Assembly: GCA_021613535.1 (NCBI GenBank)
Contig: CP075496.1
Location: 10,912,001-10,976,000 of the forward strand
Source: Adineta vaga
Taxonomy: Eukaryota; Rotifera
DNA: 64,000 nt
Direction: 5' to 3'
Positions 1 through 12,344 of this stretch are shown here, piece after piece (positions within the stretch are counted from its first letter, which is position 1; every line of letters starts with the position of its first letter). The position numbers and the translations under genes are program-made. A model generated the notes under the pieces. It was given only the letters and a program-made list of their open reading frames with translations. It made no database searches and was not told where the DNA came from.

Positions 1-224
1 CATCTATTTCGGCCATAATTCAACATATCCTCAATAGAAAACCTCGAACTTCCTATTCGTTTAATTATAATACGATAACGATTTTATTTCTCGTATAAAA
101 TAGATCTAAAATAAAAATTTGCAAGCAACAAAAAGAATTCAAGTTAAACACAATGAAGAGAAGGAAAACACGCTTGTTCGAAGTTCATTTTTTTCTTTGG
201 TTTTTTTTTCGGAAAAATATCAAC
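1..224. other. AT-rich flank downstream of mboat7
   Basis: No gene is recognisable here. The stretch is the probable 3' untranslated region and downstream flank of the minus-strand mboat7 gene; T-rich runs near 190-210 lie just past its stop codon. Confidence 0.4.
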
Positions 225-2338
225 TTAAAGTTCTTTTTTATCTTCATGTTCTTCTTTTTCAAGTCGTTGATGTTGTTCTGAAGATGCTTTAGGTTGTGTA
301 CCCATACCAAGATCTTTATTAACAACTTGTTTTCGTTTTCCTTTTGGTCGTATTTGTAAAGTCATTATACCAATTAAATATAAGATTAATGTTACAATAT
401 GACCAACAAAATATACACTCTTCCAATATTTCCATGTATAATGGAAATATTTAAGAATAAAACCAATGGACATATAGTCAAACATTCTTGTACGGAAAAA
501 CCATGAACAAAAATCATAGACTCGGAGTAGTGGACTATTCTCTGGAATACGTCGACGTACACCAGCTTCCATGACATTTTCAGCAACAATACATGGTGTT
601 GTAGTTACCATTCCCATATAATAACCCAAATGAATACCATGCCAATAAGCAGAAACAGACATCGTTGCTGGATGACTAAATAATAAGTAATATACATACA
701 AGAATTTAGAAATTATTGATTAATATATGAAGTATACTCAAAGCAGCAGAGTTTCTTTTTGTCTAAATATCATTCTTTGTTATGTTTGATTAGTGAGTAT
801 AATTCAAACTGAAGTAGCTATCTTCTTCGTGAATCTTTCTTAGTTTAGTCGTTTTATATAGGCATTCAGTGTTAAATAGGAGATGATCTATCATCCTTTG
901 TTCTATATAGAAAAAACGTTTATCATACGCTATTTGACGCCATTTAATTCGTTTATAAACACATGTTGCCATCCAATATTGAACACTCATATTCCAGTAT
1001 CGTAGTACTTCTTTGACCGTTAATGCTGTTTCACATTTCCATTCATCTATGTTATGAATTGTTTCAAAATCATAACCAATTGTATTCGGTGCCTGTTCAT
1101 AACTAAAAAAAACATTTTTATAAATAAATAACAAAAATAAAATAGATAATTGAATTTAAACATACGCATGTTTTAATGCAACAAGATCTGTTGGACCTTG
1201 TCCTAAATAAAAGAAGATAGTTTTCTGTCACATATATTTATATATTTCAAACCTGGTCGTGGTTTACTAGCTAATGGATAGGCTCCAAAACCTCCTGCCA
1301 TACACATACATTCAGCTAATAACCAAGCGGAATAGAATCGAAAACGAAATAATGTAAATATTAATGGCATATAGAGTAATCGATACCAAAGTGGATTGTC
1401 ATAAAATTTATCATCTAATGCATCCTAAAGAAAAATAGATTCATTCAAAAAAGAAGAATCTTTTATTCATATTAGCGAGGCGTTACATTAAATGAAACCA
1501 TTGTTGAAAGAAGTAAATAAGTTAATATGTAAATTGAGCCAAAAATTACACGTTTTCTCATAAATGCTAGGCCATTAATATGCACTCCATGTTTCATTTC
1601 CAACCAATCATGATATGTTCGATAGCGATAATATGGACCTAAAGAATTGAATATTTGTATGATGAATATGAGTAAATTTAATTTTCGAAAAAGAATTACC
1701 AGTCAAAAGACCAATATAACAAAAAGCATACTGAAAAACTCTCCATGTCGTTGGTTTAACTGATAGATACATATCTTGCAGATGTAACTTCTCACTTTCT
1801 TCTGTATTTGGTTGTTGACGAATCGTTTTCAAACGTGTATATGAATCATGCCATTCAAAAGCTACTCCAACAAGCTACAAAAATATAATATTGTTACTAA
1901 TTCGAATGAATCTTTTCATTTTTTGTTTCCATACTTTCAATGTTAACATCAATTGAATCGCATTACTATGTGATACAGGTAATCGTATTGAAAACAAATT
2001 CGTTGTACGAAAAAATAGTAAATATGAAAAACACCAAATGAATGTAGCAATATGAACATATCTAAATAATAGATGATGATAAAGATATATGAAATATTAT
2101 AATTAGAACGAAAGAAGTATTACCGTGCGGTGACACTAGCTAATAGAAGACATGTAACAGCAGTTGTGATTAATGAATGTAGAATATCCCAACGACACAC
2201 GATCAAGGCAAAAATAAAACCTATAAGTGTTGATACCCATGCTTTTAAATTTGCTTGACGTGAATCTTTGAAAGCAAAACCAATAGGTATCGAGATGAGA
2301 AGTAAACAAACGTAAATAACTTCGTCTGATAAATACAT
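225..2338 (-). CDS. mboat7: MBOAT7-type lysophosphatidylinositol acyltransferase
   Basis: This gene encodes a multi-pass ER acyltransferase of the MBOAT family, closest to MBOAT7/LPIAT1, which re-esterifies lysophosphatidylinositol with arachidonoyl-CoA. Eight exons can be joined in phase: 2338-2124, 2061-1935, 1874-1700, 1638-1487, 1424-1253, about 1202-1167, about 1116-929 and 675-225. I chose the ATG at 2338 because the following MYLSDEVIYVCLLLISIPIG matches the start of MBOAT7; an upstream in-frame ATG at 2452 would add 38 unconserved residues. The MBOAT signatures are present: an Asn in RYWNMSVQYWMA and the catalytic His in SAYWHGIHLGYY. The CMAGGFGAYP segment is also typical of this subfamily. 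The last exon ends in a Lys/Glu-rich cytosolic tail that finishes DKKEL. Family assignment is confident; acyl-CoA and head-group preference are inferred from the family. Confidence 0.9.
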
Positions 2339-4875
2339 GGAATTTTTGTTTCGATAGATTTGAACAAAATCTAAAGAACGATTGATTGATGAAATAGATT
2401 TAAAATAATCAAACACCAATACGCCTCCTTCACATCGGACAACCAATTGCATGCATTTTTATTAAAAAAAAAGGCTTCTCTGGACAGAGGGAGACACCGT
2501 ATAATAATAAGGAACATAGATCGATAGAATCAACTCAGTAATTACGATCTGTTATAACTGTAGTTGCCAATAAACCCTCTACACAAATGACTTTTTGAAA
2601 AACTGGATCTTATATCAATAGATTTATAGCAGGAAGGCATTTTTCGTCTGTAATGCATCATCTGTTCAAGTTATTAAACGGAGTAATTCTGCCAATAGCT
2701 CTTTTGTGTAAACTCAATCGGGCATCAAGCTTAATGCGCTTTCGTAGAAAGACAAAAGAAACAACAAAAAGAGAATTTCGTATGTCATCATTCAGATGAA
2801 GTCATTTGAACTTTTCTGTTCAATGTACTTTTTGATCTTGTCATATGTTATATAAAATCTATATTTATATTTATCATTAGTCTATATTTCTGTATTCAAA
2901 AGAAGGAAAATACGAATGAGGTTGATGTCTACTTAGTTTATTCCTCTGGAGAATCTGGAATATACTTTGGGAGAGAATAATCAATAATCTAATACTCTGT
3001 GATCAAATAGAAGCTAGATGAATTTTCCTATTGATTAAATTCTTTCATAATGATGTTCGGCAATATAATGTCGAAGTATACAGATATATATATCCGTTTA
3101 TTATTAAAAATTGTAATGTCTGTTTTCTTCAAAGTAAGTCAGAAATGCTCATGAATAAAAGATTGTGTCAAGCTAATTGCTACAAGAAAACTCGTGAGAT
3201 AACTGCATGAAGCACTTCAATGTCATTCATAAGTTTTGAAGTAGAACTGCAAAATATACCGTTATTATCGCTTATACAAAAAACAATTATGAATGCTTTG
3301 ATTCGCCCGAAATATTGTCATAAAAAGTACTATATGAGATATAAAAATTTAACGTGTCTTCAATGAGTTCTGCCAAGCGACTATATAATGAAAATATCGT
3401 TGATATTGAGTGTGCTCTAAGACAAATCCTGTCTGATTTTCAGAATGTGTGCATATGTCGGTAAATCTTTAACACAACGTAGATTTCCTGTATTTTGTAA
3501 AATTTGAAGATCGATGAGGTAATAGCACGCGCTATTTCATCTTGTAAAATCGATATTGATGCAAGTAGGAAAGCATGGAGTCATGTATAAATTTAAATTT
3601 TTTTGCTAGATAATTAAAAACGAACCTAGTGTACGACTGTCATGCGGTTTTGAGTAAACCACTTGCTGTTTCTTAGTATTTCATATTTTATAGTCATATG
3701 GTAATTTTTCTATAGTCAAAGAGGAAAGAAAATAGTAGGATTAGAAAATGCAATCGAAGAGAAAGGGATGCGATGGTAGAACAAGTTTCTTTTTTTCCAG
3801 CGATTTTGTGCATGGTTTATTGGTATTGATGATGATGATGTTTTCTACTATGGAATCGGTTTGTTTGAAAATAAAACACATCGCCAATTAATCTACTTTC
3901 GTTCCGTATATTTAATTGTTTTTCAAATGAAAAATCATTGTAGTTTTCTCAGTATCGTCACAATCACTTCTCTATAATCATTTATCATTCTTTCTTTTCC
4001 CGTCCTATTATGTTATATGTTTGTGTTAGTAATTTTTACATACATCGTATTTCAGTTCTTTTCAATATGAAAAAACTGTCATCATCATCATCATCATAAG
4101 CACTTTCTTAGATTCATTTCATTCTCTCTGTCGTATGGTTTCATTTTAATTTTCTAGAGAAATTTTCATCTGATTTCGAAAACATAGTAAACAAATAATT
4201 TATACCAAATGAAATAAGACATTTAATTGAAGTTCTAATAGTGTATCCTTGAATGAAACATTTGCCAAAAGCATTCTTTTCTTTTCACTATTTTTCGTGT
4301 AGAATAAGATTCTCTGAACATCAAAGAAAAAACCAAGAGATTTTTAAGAAGAGCCAAGAGCACGCACTACTTTCATATGATTATAATCAGTGCTCTTTTT
4401 AAACATGCATAAGAGATAATATTTTTCTGCTAAATATAATCGTTGTACTTTCATACAAATATCTTCGTTTTAGCAATCTTTAGATAGGAATCACACAAAA
4501 TTTATAGTGAATAGGTTATAATCCATTTTAAGATAATCTTCTCGAGAAAAAAAAACTTTCATAGAAATATTAATGGCAGAGAAATCTAATAAGCGAAAAT
4601 GTAAAAAATATATACCAATACGTTAATGTGTCTTTCCTTTCCTTTCTATAGCAGAAAAAAACGTTCATAGGAAAAAGAAAAAAAACTTCACGCAAAATTT
4701 TACCAACTGACGATGATTTACTGAGACGAGAACAGTTCTTTCGGATGTATCGGAGAAAAGTATACGTCATTTTTTACTATCATATATTTCCAGCAGGTTC
4801 TTTCATTGCTTAATGTCAGCATATATCATGAAAAAGAAAAAAAAAGGAGTAGAATAAGAAAAGAAACACTTTCAC
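2339..4875. other. Gene-poor AT-rich intergenic region
   Basis: About 2.5 kb between two divergently transcribed genes. Open frames here are short, lack splice-compatible continuation and show no recognisable domain. Trinucleotide GAT/ATC tracts occur near 3828-3842 and 4081-4097. It presumably holds the promoters of mboat7 (right-to-left) and of the two-TM gene (left-to-right), but no core promoter motif stands out. Confidence 0.4.
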
Positions 4876-5722
4876 ATGAAAAAAAGTTTGTTTCTTTTCA
4901 TGAAGAAATTTTTAAAAAGTTTTTCTGCTTTGAATGAAAGTTTTAAAATTAATTGCAGATTGATATTATTTATGCCATCTATTATTGGTAGTATTTTTCT
5001 TTATTGTTTGATAAATACTGTTCTATCAATTTCAAAAAATCAAACAAAAACGATTAATTTACTAAATATTAATGTTGATTATGGAGAGAATGATACGATT
5101 ATATTAGTTTATAATTTGACAACAAATTATTCTTATTATATTACATTTCGTGCATTTGGAGATGTACAATTTCAATTTGGTCGATTTTTATCAACGAATA
5201 AATCTGAAGAAAACTCTATTGAAATATTTCATCGATACTCAACCAAAGAATCGTATCATTTATTTATAATTTGTTTTCATTTTCTTCTTCAGTTTAATAA
5301 TCTTGATATTCAATGTAAAGACATACGTTTGCTTCAAAACGATCAATTACAATCGAATTCCTCAGAAGATTTTCTTCCATCTTATAGTCCACTATTTGTA
5401 CCAATGATGTATGCATTAAGTATTGTGATGCTTTTACCTGTTATTGTTCAACATCATCGTCACAAAAAAGCATTATTATTAAAAAGACGGCAAACGATAA
5501 GACGTTTATCATTACATATAGCACAGGATGATCAAAATCCACAACAAAGTTTAATAAAAAATATGTTATTACAAATCGATAATAATGATGAAGCAAATTA
5601 TGAAAATCTTTCAATAGAAATGGATGGTATTTCAATTCCAATGACACAACTTAATCGAAATGATGTAAATGGTAATAATGTGACATTTACATTACAAAAT
5701 CTTCAACCATTTATTCATCGAT

Positions 5723-5753
<31 letters not shown>

Positions 5754-6036
5754 AAATGAACAATCAGGGATGAATGCAGATGATTGTATTGCACATCTGT
5801 TAGATAATACACCTTGGAATACGCCACATATTGAACAACCATTAACAACTAGTTTATTGAGACATTCAGTTGTACGTGATGGTGCAACAGCTATAAAAGA
5901 ACAACATGTTCCAACCATAATTTCATATCATGACGATGATGATGATAATGATCAAAAACCGATATTAAAATCGAATAAACAATCAACAAAAAGCTTTTAT
6001 CGAACAAATCGAGTCTTTTTCGAATCAGATGTATAG
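4876..6036 (+). CDS. Unknown two-TM protein with long acidic cytosolic tail
   Basis: I do not recognise this 386-residue protein, which reads as a single uninterrupted exon. A hydrophobic segment at about residues 28-50 (LILFMPSIIGSIFLYCLI) is followed by roughly 120 residues carrying several N-x-S/T sites (NQT, NDT, NLT, NYS), then a second membrane segment near residues 170-192 (PLFVPMMYALSIVMLLPVIV) and a basic stop-transfer stretch (HHRHKKALLLKRR). The remaining ~190 residues are polar and disordered-looking, with an eight-to-nine Asp run encoded by a GAT repeat and a second Asp run near the end. The simplest topology is a short cytosolic N-terminus, a glycosylated loop outside the cytosol and a long acidic tail inside. 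Later Met codons near the N-terminus could also serve as the start. Confidence 0.6.
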
Positions 6037-6277
6037 TATGTGATATTTTAATAAGTTGTTTATTTTTCTACGTTATACGAATATGGATATCTAGTCACAA
6101 TATTTGAGTTTCTCATAATCTTTGAGATTCATTAGATAATTGATTGTAGAATAATAAGAGATACTCTATATTTTGTACATTGTTATGAAAGAATGGTGAG
6201 AAGAAAAGATTATTATTAGATACAAAAATACACATACACCTATTGACAAGTTTGAACTATTATGAATACAGTTATCA

Positions 6278-7333
6278 TCAATCCAATGTAGCTCTTGTTT
6301 TTCTTGGATTACAACAGATGAGTAAACGACGAAATGAAAAACGTTCATTTTTATCAATTGATTTATAAGATGATGATGAAAACATTCGCGGATTATTTTT
6401 TGATCTATTGACTTGTTCATTATTACTTTGACGGATTTCAATCGTAGGTGTTGATGGTGTTTGATAATTGAATACAAAATTTTCTTTCACAGGTCTATGG
6501 GATTCGAGCTGAAAAAGAAAAACACATTTTCATTATTGAATATCGTTATAGAATAACATACGATTTTTGCATTATGTTGTCGAACAAGATCAGAAGCAAC
6601 TTGTTCGAGAAGTTCATCAATATTTTCACCTGTTCTACAACTTGTTTCAAAATATATCAGACTATTTCGTAAAGCAAACTAAATTATTTAAATAATAAGT
6701 GATATAAACAACTGTAAATATCTCTCCAAAGTTTACTCGTCGGCCTTGTTCTTCATCAATTATTCGATTTTCTATCAAATCGATTTTATTTGCAACTAAA
6801 TATCGTCGTTCTGTATCTAAGTTAGCCTAAAAATCTTTCACATGTTAAAAGAAAGACATCAATCTTCATTTTCACGTACTTGTTCAATTAATTCACAAAA
6901 TTCTTTTATTAAATGAAATGTTTCTTCATTTGTCACATCATAAACAAGTATGAATGCTTTTGTTGATGTATAATAACTTCTACCAAGTGTTCGAAAATTT
7001 CTTTGACCTGCCGTATCCCTTATTCAACGAAATAAATCAAATTTAAATCCAATGAAAGTAATGTTTCTTACCATATCTGTAGATTAACTTTTGCTTTTTC
7101 AATTGGAATGATTTTATTCACAAAATCTACACCTAAGTAGACATAATTCAATTAGATTATCCTACATAAATAAAAATTTATTTTTTAAAGATACCGATCG
7201 TCGAACCAATTGCTGGTCGAAAATCTTTTCCGGCTGCGAAACGTTGTAATGATGTTTTGCCAACAGTTGTATCTCCAAGTAATAGAACTTTGTATTTTAC
7301 ATCAAACAAATTTTCATTATTGCTGTTCGACAT
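6278..7333 (-). CDS. Divergent Rab/Ras-like small GTPase
   Basis: A membrane-traffic type small GTPase in about five exons. The order of G motifs is complete: P-loop GDTTVGKTS (G1), Thr in IGSTIGVDF (switch I, G2), WDTAGQ (G3), NKID (G4) and ETSCRTG (G5, a variant of the usual ETSAK). The fold continues with a Rab-like LIKEFCELIEQ helix and a C-terminal helix ENIDELLEQVASDLV. The start is set at the ATG at 7333; an upstream splice acceptor near 7390 suggests a 5' UTR exon. After the G domain is a ~70-residue tail rich in Asn/Ser that contains a Cys pair (LLICCNP) but runs ten residues beyond it and ends ...TRATLD, so there is no canonical C-terminal prenylation box. Rab subclass is not clear. 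Confidence 0.8.
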
Positions 7334-10106
7334 TGGTTGCCGTCGAATAAGCTTATTACTGTTATTGACCGGTTGTTGATTACTTTGAATAAAAATAAAA
7401 ACCGTCAAATAAGAATATTTCTTTGTGTGTCACAAAGAGAACAAAATCTTCATATATCTATATCTTCGTCACTCGCATCTTCTCTCTTATCATAACACAT
7501 GTCCTTCGAAGTAAATAAGTCCAAATGAAAGAAAAACTGTTAGTTTAATTCTTCATATCTAATATTTATTACAATCTTTCATCTGTAAAATCGATTTTAT
7601 CTTTTATTCGAAAAAAAGACGAAACTTTTCAAGTTTAACTTACATATCGTTAGATGTCAGTGCAACTTCACATGTCCAATCTAATGAACTAAGCGAACTA
7701 ACAAATAATCGATTTAATTAATTAGTATGAATGAAACGAATCTGTTCGCTTCTCGAATTTTAGTGAAGAGTATATGTATAATAGAAAAGAAAACGAATGA
7801 GCTCATCTTTCTTTCGGTATATCTCTATATCTATTCTATTACAACACCTGATCTTTCGTATCGAACATGACGATGATGTAACATTGTAATCAATAATAAA
7901 TCCAGGATTGTCATTTCCTATTCCATTAGAAAGCATTATTCACAAAGTTACTATTTTCTTCCGAAATAATCGTTGATAAATACTGTGCAAGACAACAATA
8001 ATAATGAAAGGACTATTATGAAAAAAACAATGGTATTAGAAACAAGTGAGAGAATTCCTTAGACATATTTCAGAGCATCACAATGTTAAGCAAAGTAGAA
8101 GAGAGATGGCTAAAAATAAAGAAAAAGTATATGGTCTTATCTCTATTGTTATAAATATGTTCTATGGTATTTTGTACAGATAGATACAATTCAATTCCTA
8201 GGTATGATCATCGTCAATAAAAACATCAAAGTCTAGACTGTAATCTTATCTAATCAATATATATGTATACTTCGTTTTATTTCGTAGTGCCATTACGATT
8301 GCATACAAAATGAACGTATGAATACTACAGTACAATATCGTTAGTAAAACAGATCGAATTTCTCAACAGACGGTATATTGAAAATTAATAGTATGTAACA
8401 AAGATCATATCAAAAATACAATACTCTCTATCATCATTACCTTTCTTTCATTAATTCGACATAAATAGGAAAAGCATCATGTGAAACAACATTTCTTTCG
8501 AGGCATATCGTACACACTTATTGATTCGCTTTTTTTTAACAACTAAATTCTTTTGTTTTTCTCTCTTTCATTTTTTACCATATCGTTTTTCAATTGTATA
8601 CATATCCATGTATAGGTGGAAAAGAGAGAGAAAAAGAACACACATATATTGATGTATTAGTCATTGGTGTATGTCTGAAAAATATTTTCGATAGACAGCA
8701 TTCCGTGCCATTTGCAAGTATAGTAATGTTATTTTATCAGCGAGACTTTTCATTATCGTCAACGTATACGAACTCAATATTCATCGATCTGTGACTGTTA
8801 TCCAAGAAAAAATAGATTTTAATATCTGCATTTTTTAGGATAAACAACAAGAACATCGAAATCACAATGATTTTTTTAAAGGAGTATACAAAATAGTTGA
8901 AAATTTGAATCTTACAATATTGAAGTGAAATAACTTTTCTTATTCATTGACTTCCATTAAGAAGTTTTTCGTTCTTTTTCCTTTTGATACATCGGATCTA
9001 TTTCGATGTTTTATTGTGAACATTTGGTCTTATGGTTTATGTTTCTTTACGTTGTTTCTCTATATTCAAACATAAGTATATCGTCATTTTTCAAATGAAA
9101 ACATCTTTATTTTTGTGGTCTTTGAAGAAAAATGATTTTATATCAATAAACAAACGATAGAAAGACATCATGTACTATTGATAAGAATCAAAATAATTTC
9201 ATCTCTTATATAAAGTAGATTTATTTAGTTCAGGAACAAAAGGAAGAATTACGAGGAAAAAACCATACATAAAGCGTACATCTGATCAAGTATATCGGTA
9301 TTGGATTTGGTTTTATGTATAGTATAACACAAGAATATAGTGATTGTAAATACAAATAAAATGTGAATATTAACCTTAAATCTAAATCAATCTGTTAGAA
9401 TATAAAGAACTACTCTCGACGGTTTGAAATTCATTCAATTAGGCAAAAATATTATGAGATTTCTATCGATTTTTAAAACTGTAAGCATTTCAACGAAACC
9501 AGATTTGATTGAATCAAAATAACCGATTGAGAACGATCTAATATGCTTGTTGTTATATTGTCTATTAACAAGTCAACTTTTGTACTAGATATATCAACAT
9601 CTTAGTTTAATTATTTCCATTCACGTTTATAGAGTCATCTAACCTATATAAGATCAAAGAACAACTTTGATACTTCGATGACCTGCACTAAGTGCTGCTC
9701 CAACTTCACTGATCTAACAAATTGTTTTTCTAGGCCTTAAAAATCCTAGAGAATAACAAACATTTCCAAATAGTAGCAATTTTGTTCATGTAAAAGAAAA
9801 GGCGCAAATTCACTTTTGATTCCTATGAATAAGTTTCTCTTTTCTTTATTATTTTTCAAATACATCTCCTATTCAATATAGTTATCTCGATCCAACATAT
9901 CTCGCTTATTATTGGTATTTTGATCGTCCAAAAACTATTCTTTTCCTAACTTGATATGACATTATTTTCTCATCCATTGGTCTTACTATTAGTTTAATCT
10001 ACTTATTTTATAATCGATTAAACCCTACGATTTTATTTCATTTAGAAAAAATCTTTTCAACTTTTGAATATCTTCGAATAGAAATCTTATTCGAACATTA
10101 TGGGCA
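7334..10106. other. Intergenic region, no gene recognised
   Basis: About 2.8 kb of AT-rich DNA. It probably includes a 5' UTR exon of the small GTPase (a donor-like site on the minus strand near 7640) and the promoter of the downstream multi-TM gene. The longest open frame (8594-8794, +) has no homology I can see and biased composition. Confidence 0.35.
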
Positions 10107-10827
10107 ATGAAATTCACTGCAATTGATTTTTCTATGACTAATTACTTACATGTTATTTTAAATAGTTTTCTATTAATATTTTCAATTGGAATGCTCACTG
10201 CTGTTAAATCGTATAAACCATATCGAGGTATGAATATTATCCAAATTACAAATCATATTAATCATAATGAAATTAAGTTAAGGATAACTAATGAATTGAA
10301 TTCGAGATATACTTTTCGAATTTATCAAAAAAATATGGAATATTTTATCGATTTTAATTCATTTTTTCTAACATTATTTTGCAACTAATATTTGTTTATT
10401 TTTCATCTATGAATAGCTTTATTCTATTTTGTATTCAAAATTGCTTGTTTTATTAATACAATAACGATATTTGTTGAAAGCATTGTTCATCCCAATAATA
10501 ATAATTATAACAGGTTACGTATTGAAAAACGTGTCATTCTTAATAAATTATTTTATTTTTAGCATAAAAATCTTCTATAATGTTTATGGTCCTGATCATC
10601 CTTCAATGCCAACTATCATGATCTTTTGCTTAGGTTTATTCGAATGTTTGTGGAAAATATTTTCTCTTTTGATGATTTTTCGTTCTATTCAATATTTACG
10701 CGATTATTGTCTACATAAAGAATTAAATTCACTAAAACATTTTGAATATCAATATCAATCATCAAATCAATTAGTTATTCGTATGATTCCAATTGATTCC
10801 ATCGATAATAAACAGTACATTGTATAA
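10107..10827 (+). CDS. Unknown small multi-pass membrane protein, 160 aa
   Basis: Three exons join in phase: 10107-10227, 10417-10513 and 10563-10827, with introns of 189 and 49 bp bounded by GT and AG. They total 483 nt, giving 160 residues plus stop. Splicing converts two disconnected open frames into one coherent protein with about three to four hydrophobic helices: residues 10-35 (VILNSFLLIFSIGMLTAV), about 41-62 (LFYFVFKIACFINTITIF) and a long segment around 90-120 (MIFCLGLFECLWKIFSLLMI). The loop VYGPDHPSMP precedes the third helix. The C-terminus is polar. I do not recognise the family; tetraspan-like transporters or small signalling adaptors are possible but unsupported. The consistent splice phases and rising hydrophobic periodicity argue that it is a real gene. 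Confidence 0.6.
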
Positions 10828-12344
10828 TAAACTGTCATCTTTCTCTCTTTTTCCGGAAATCTTTTTAAAGTTCTGACAAATATATGAAGATATTATTATT
10901 CTAACCTAACATTTACATTTCTATTGAATATAAAATAATCTTTTGTTTTCTGACGAGAGTTCTTAACGTCAAAGTTTCGTCTTTAGAAAAAGAAAAGAAA
11001 ACATCATATATAAGCATTGTTCGTTCGTTTTCTAGTTGTATTTGTTAGTGTCAAACATTGATTCATTGTCAATGAACATCATCATCGAATAAATTGTAAA
11101 TCGATCGTTGAAACGATAAGAAAACTCGACGAACACATCTGTCAAGTAAAAAAATATCGACATCCGTTCTTTTTTCTCTCTGTCTCTCGTCTGTTCTGTT
11201 ATTTCAAAAAATTTCCTAATCAAATTAGTTTCTCATCTATAGATGATGAACGTTGCGGTAGCGGCAGCATCAAATCAATTTGCTAGTTCTTCTCGACAAG
11301 CAATTTGCTCGTGTGTTTTTTTTCTGATTTCTAAAGTTAGAGGAAAGAAAAGAAGTATATATATATATATGTTCTCGATTGATTAAAAAAACATTTCTAG
11401 TTTAACTAAGAGAAAAAAGAAAACGGTTACATTAATCTTTGTCTACGTTTTTTTTTCTTCTCCTCGATGAACTTGTTATATGATTTTCCTGTCCAATAGA
11501 TCAATTCTTACTATTTATTTATTTAATATTAACAAATAAAGAAAAGTAAGAAAAGATTACCTATACAGATAATGTATTCATATGTTCTATTCATTTCAAT
11601 GGAAATCATTGTTCATCGATGTGAGTTAAGAAACTGATAAAATCTCATTTCCTAACTGGGATGATGTTCGGATATATAAGGAGGAGAATATTTTCCATTT
11701 ATGATCAATAATTACCATTTGATAGTCAAATGAGAGCGACTAGAATTTCTTCTCTTAAAAATAGACAAGGAAAAAGACATCATTATTCACACGCATTGAT
11801 AAAGATGATTATCGCATCGATTTTCTCCTGTATTTGAACTTAAAAAAACGAGAAAGAGAGAAAAATGACGACAGCGAGCGATGTCAATATCTTGATGTCG
11901 TGAGTTACAAACATTTTTCTTCTCTCATTTTTTTTTGGTTTTACATATAAATTAATTCTTCTTTGTAGACGTTCATTCTCTACAGTAGTATTCGCAATGC
12001 AATGATGGTTTTTCCCCCTCTCTCTCTCTCTCGTTTTTACTATACACAGTATTTTTTGCCTTTTCTGTCTATCTTATTAAAAAAATGCAAGTATAGATAT
12101 CGACGAGGGACATTGGGAGAGAAGAGAAACAGGAGATTTTTCTTCTAGTCTATTTTCCTAGTCTCTCTTTCTTCGGTTACTATATTTTTGGAATGCATTA
12201 CAGCAAGTGTGTCGAGTGTGTCAATACTATAACAATCGTCGTCATAGTCATGTACTTTTCATTTGGCGATCTGTTTTTTTTTCTTCTGTCAACGTTTTTT
12301 TTTCTTCTTCTTTTTCTCTTCGCCTCGTTTTCTAATATATAAGT
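10828..12344. other. Intergenic region upstream of the CELF gene
   Basis: This 1.5 kb holds no supported gene. It contains a short TA tract near 11355-11370 and a CT tract at 12016-12032. The part from roughly 11.9 kb is pyrimidine-rich and probably contains the promoter and 5' UTR of the long CELF isoform. Confidence 0.35.
12016..12032. repeat. (CT)n microsatellite
   Basis: A short CT dinucleotide run about 310 bp upstream of the first CELF ATG, probably in its promoter or 5' UTR. Confidence 0.8.

Noticed and set aside
8594-8794. 66-codon plus-strand frame in the intergenic region
   Set aside because: No recognisable domain, no splice signals in phase; likely chance.
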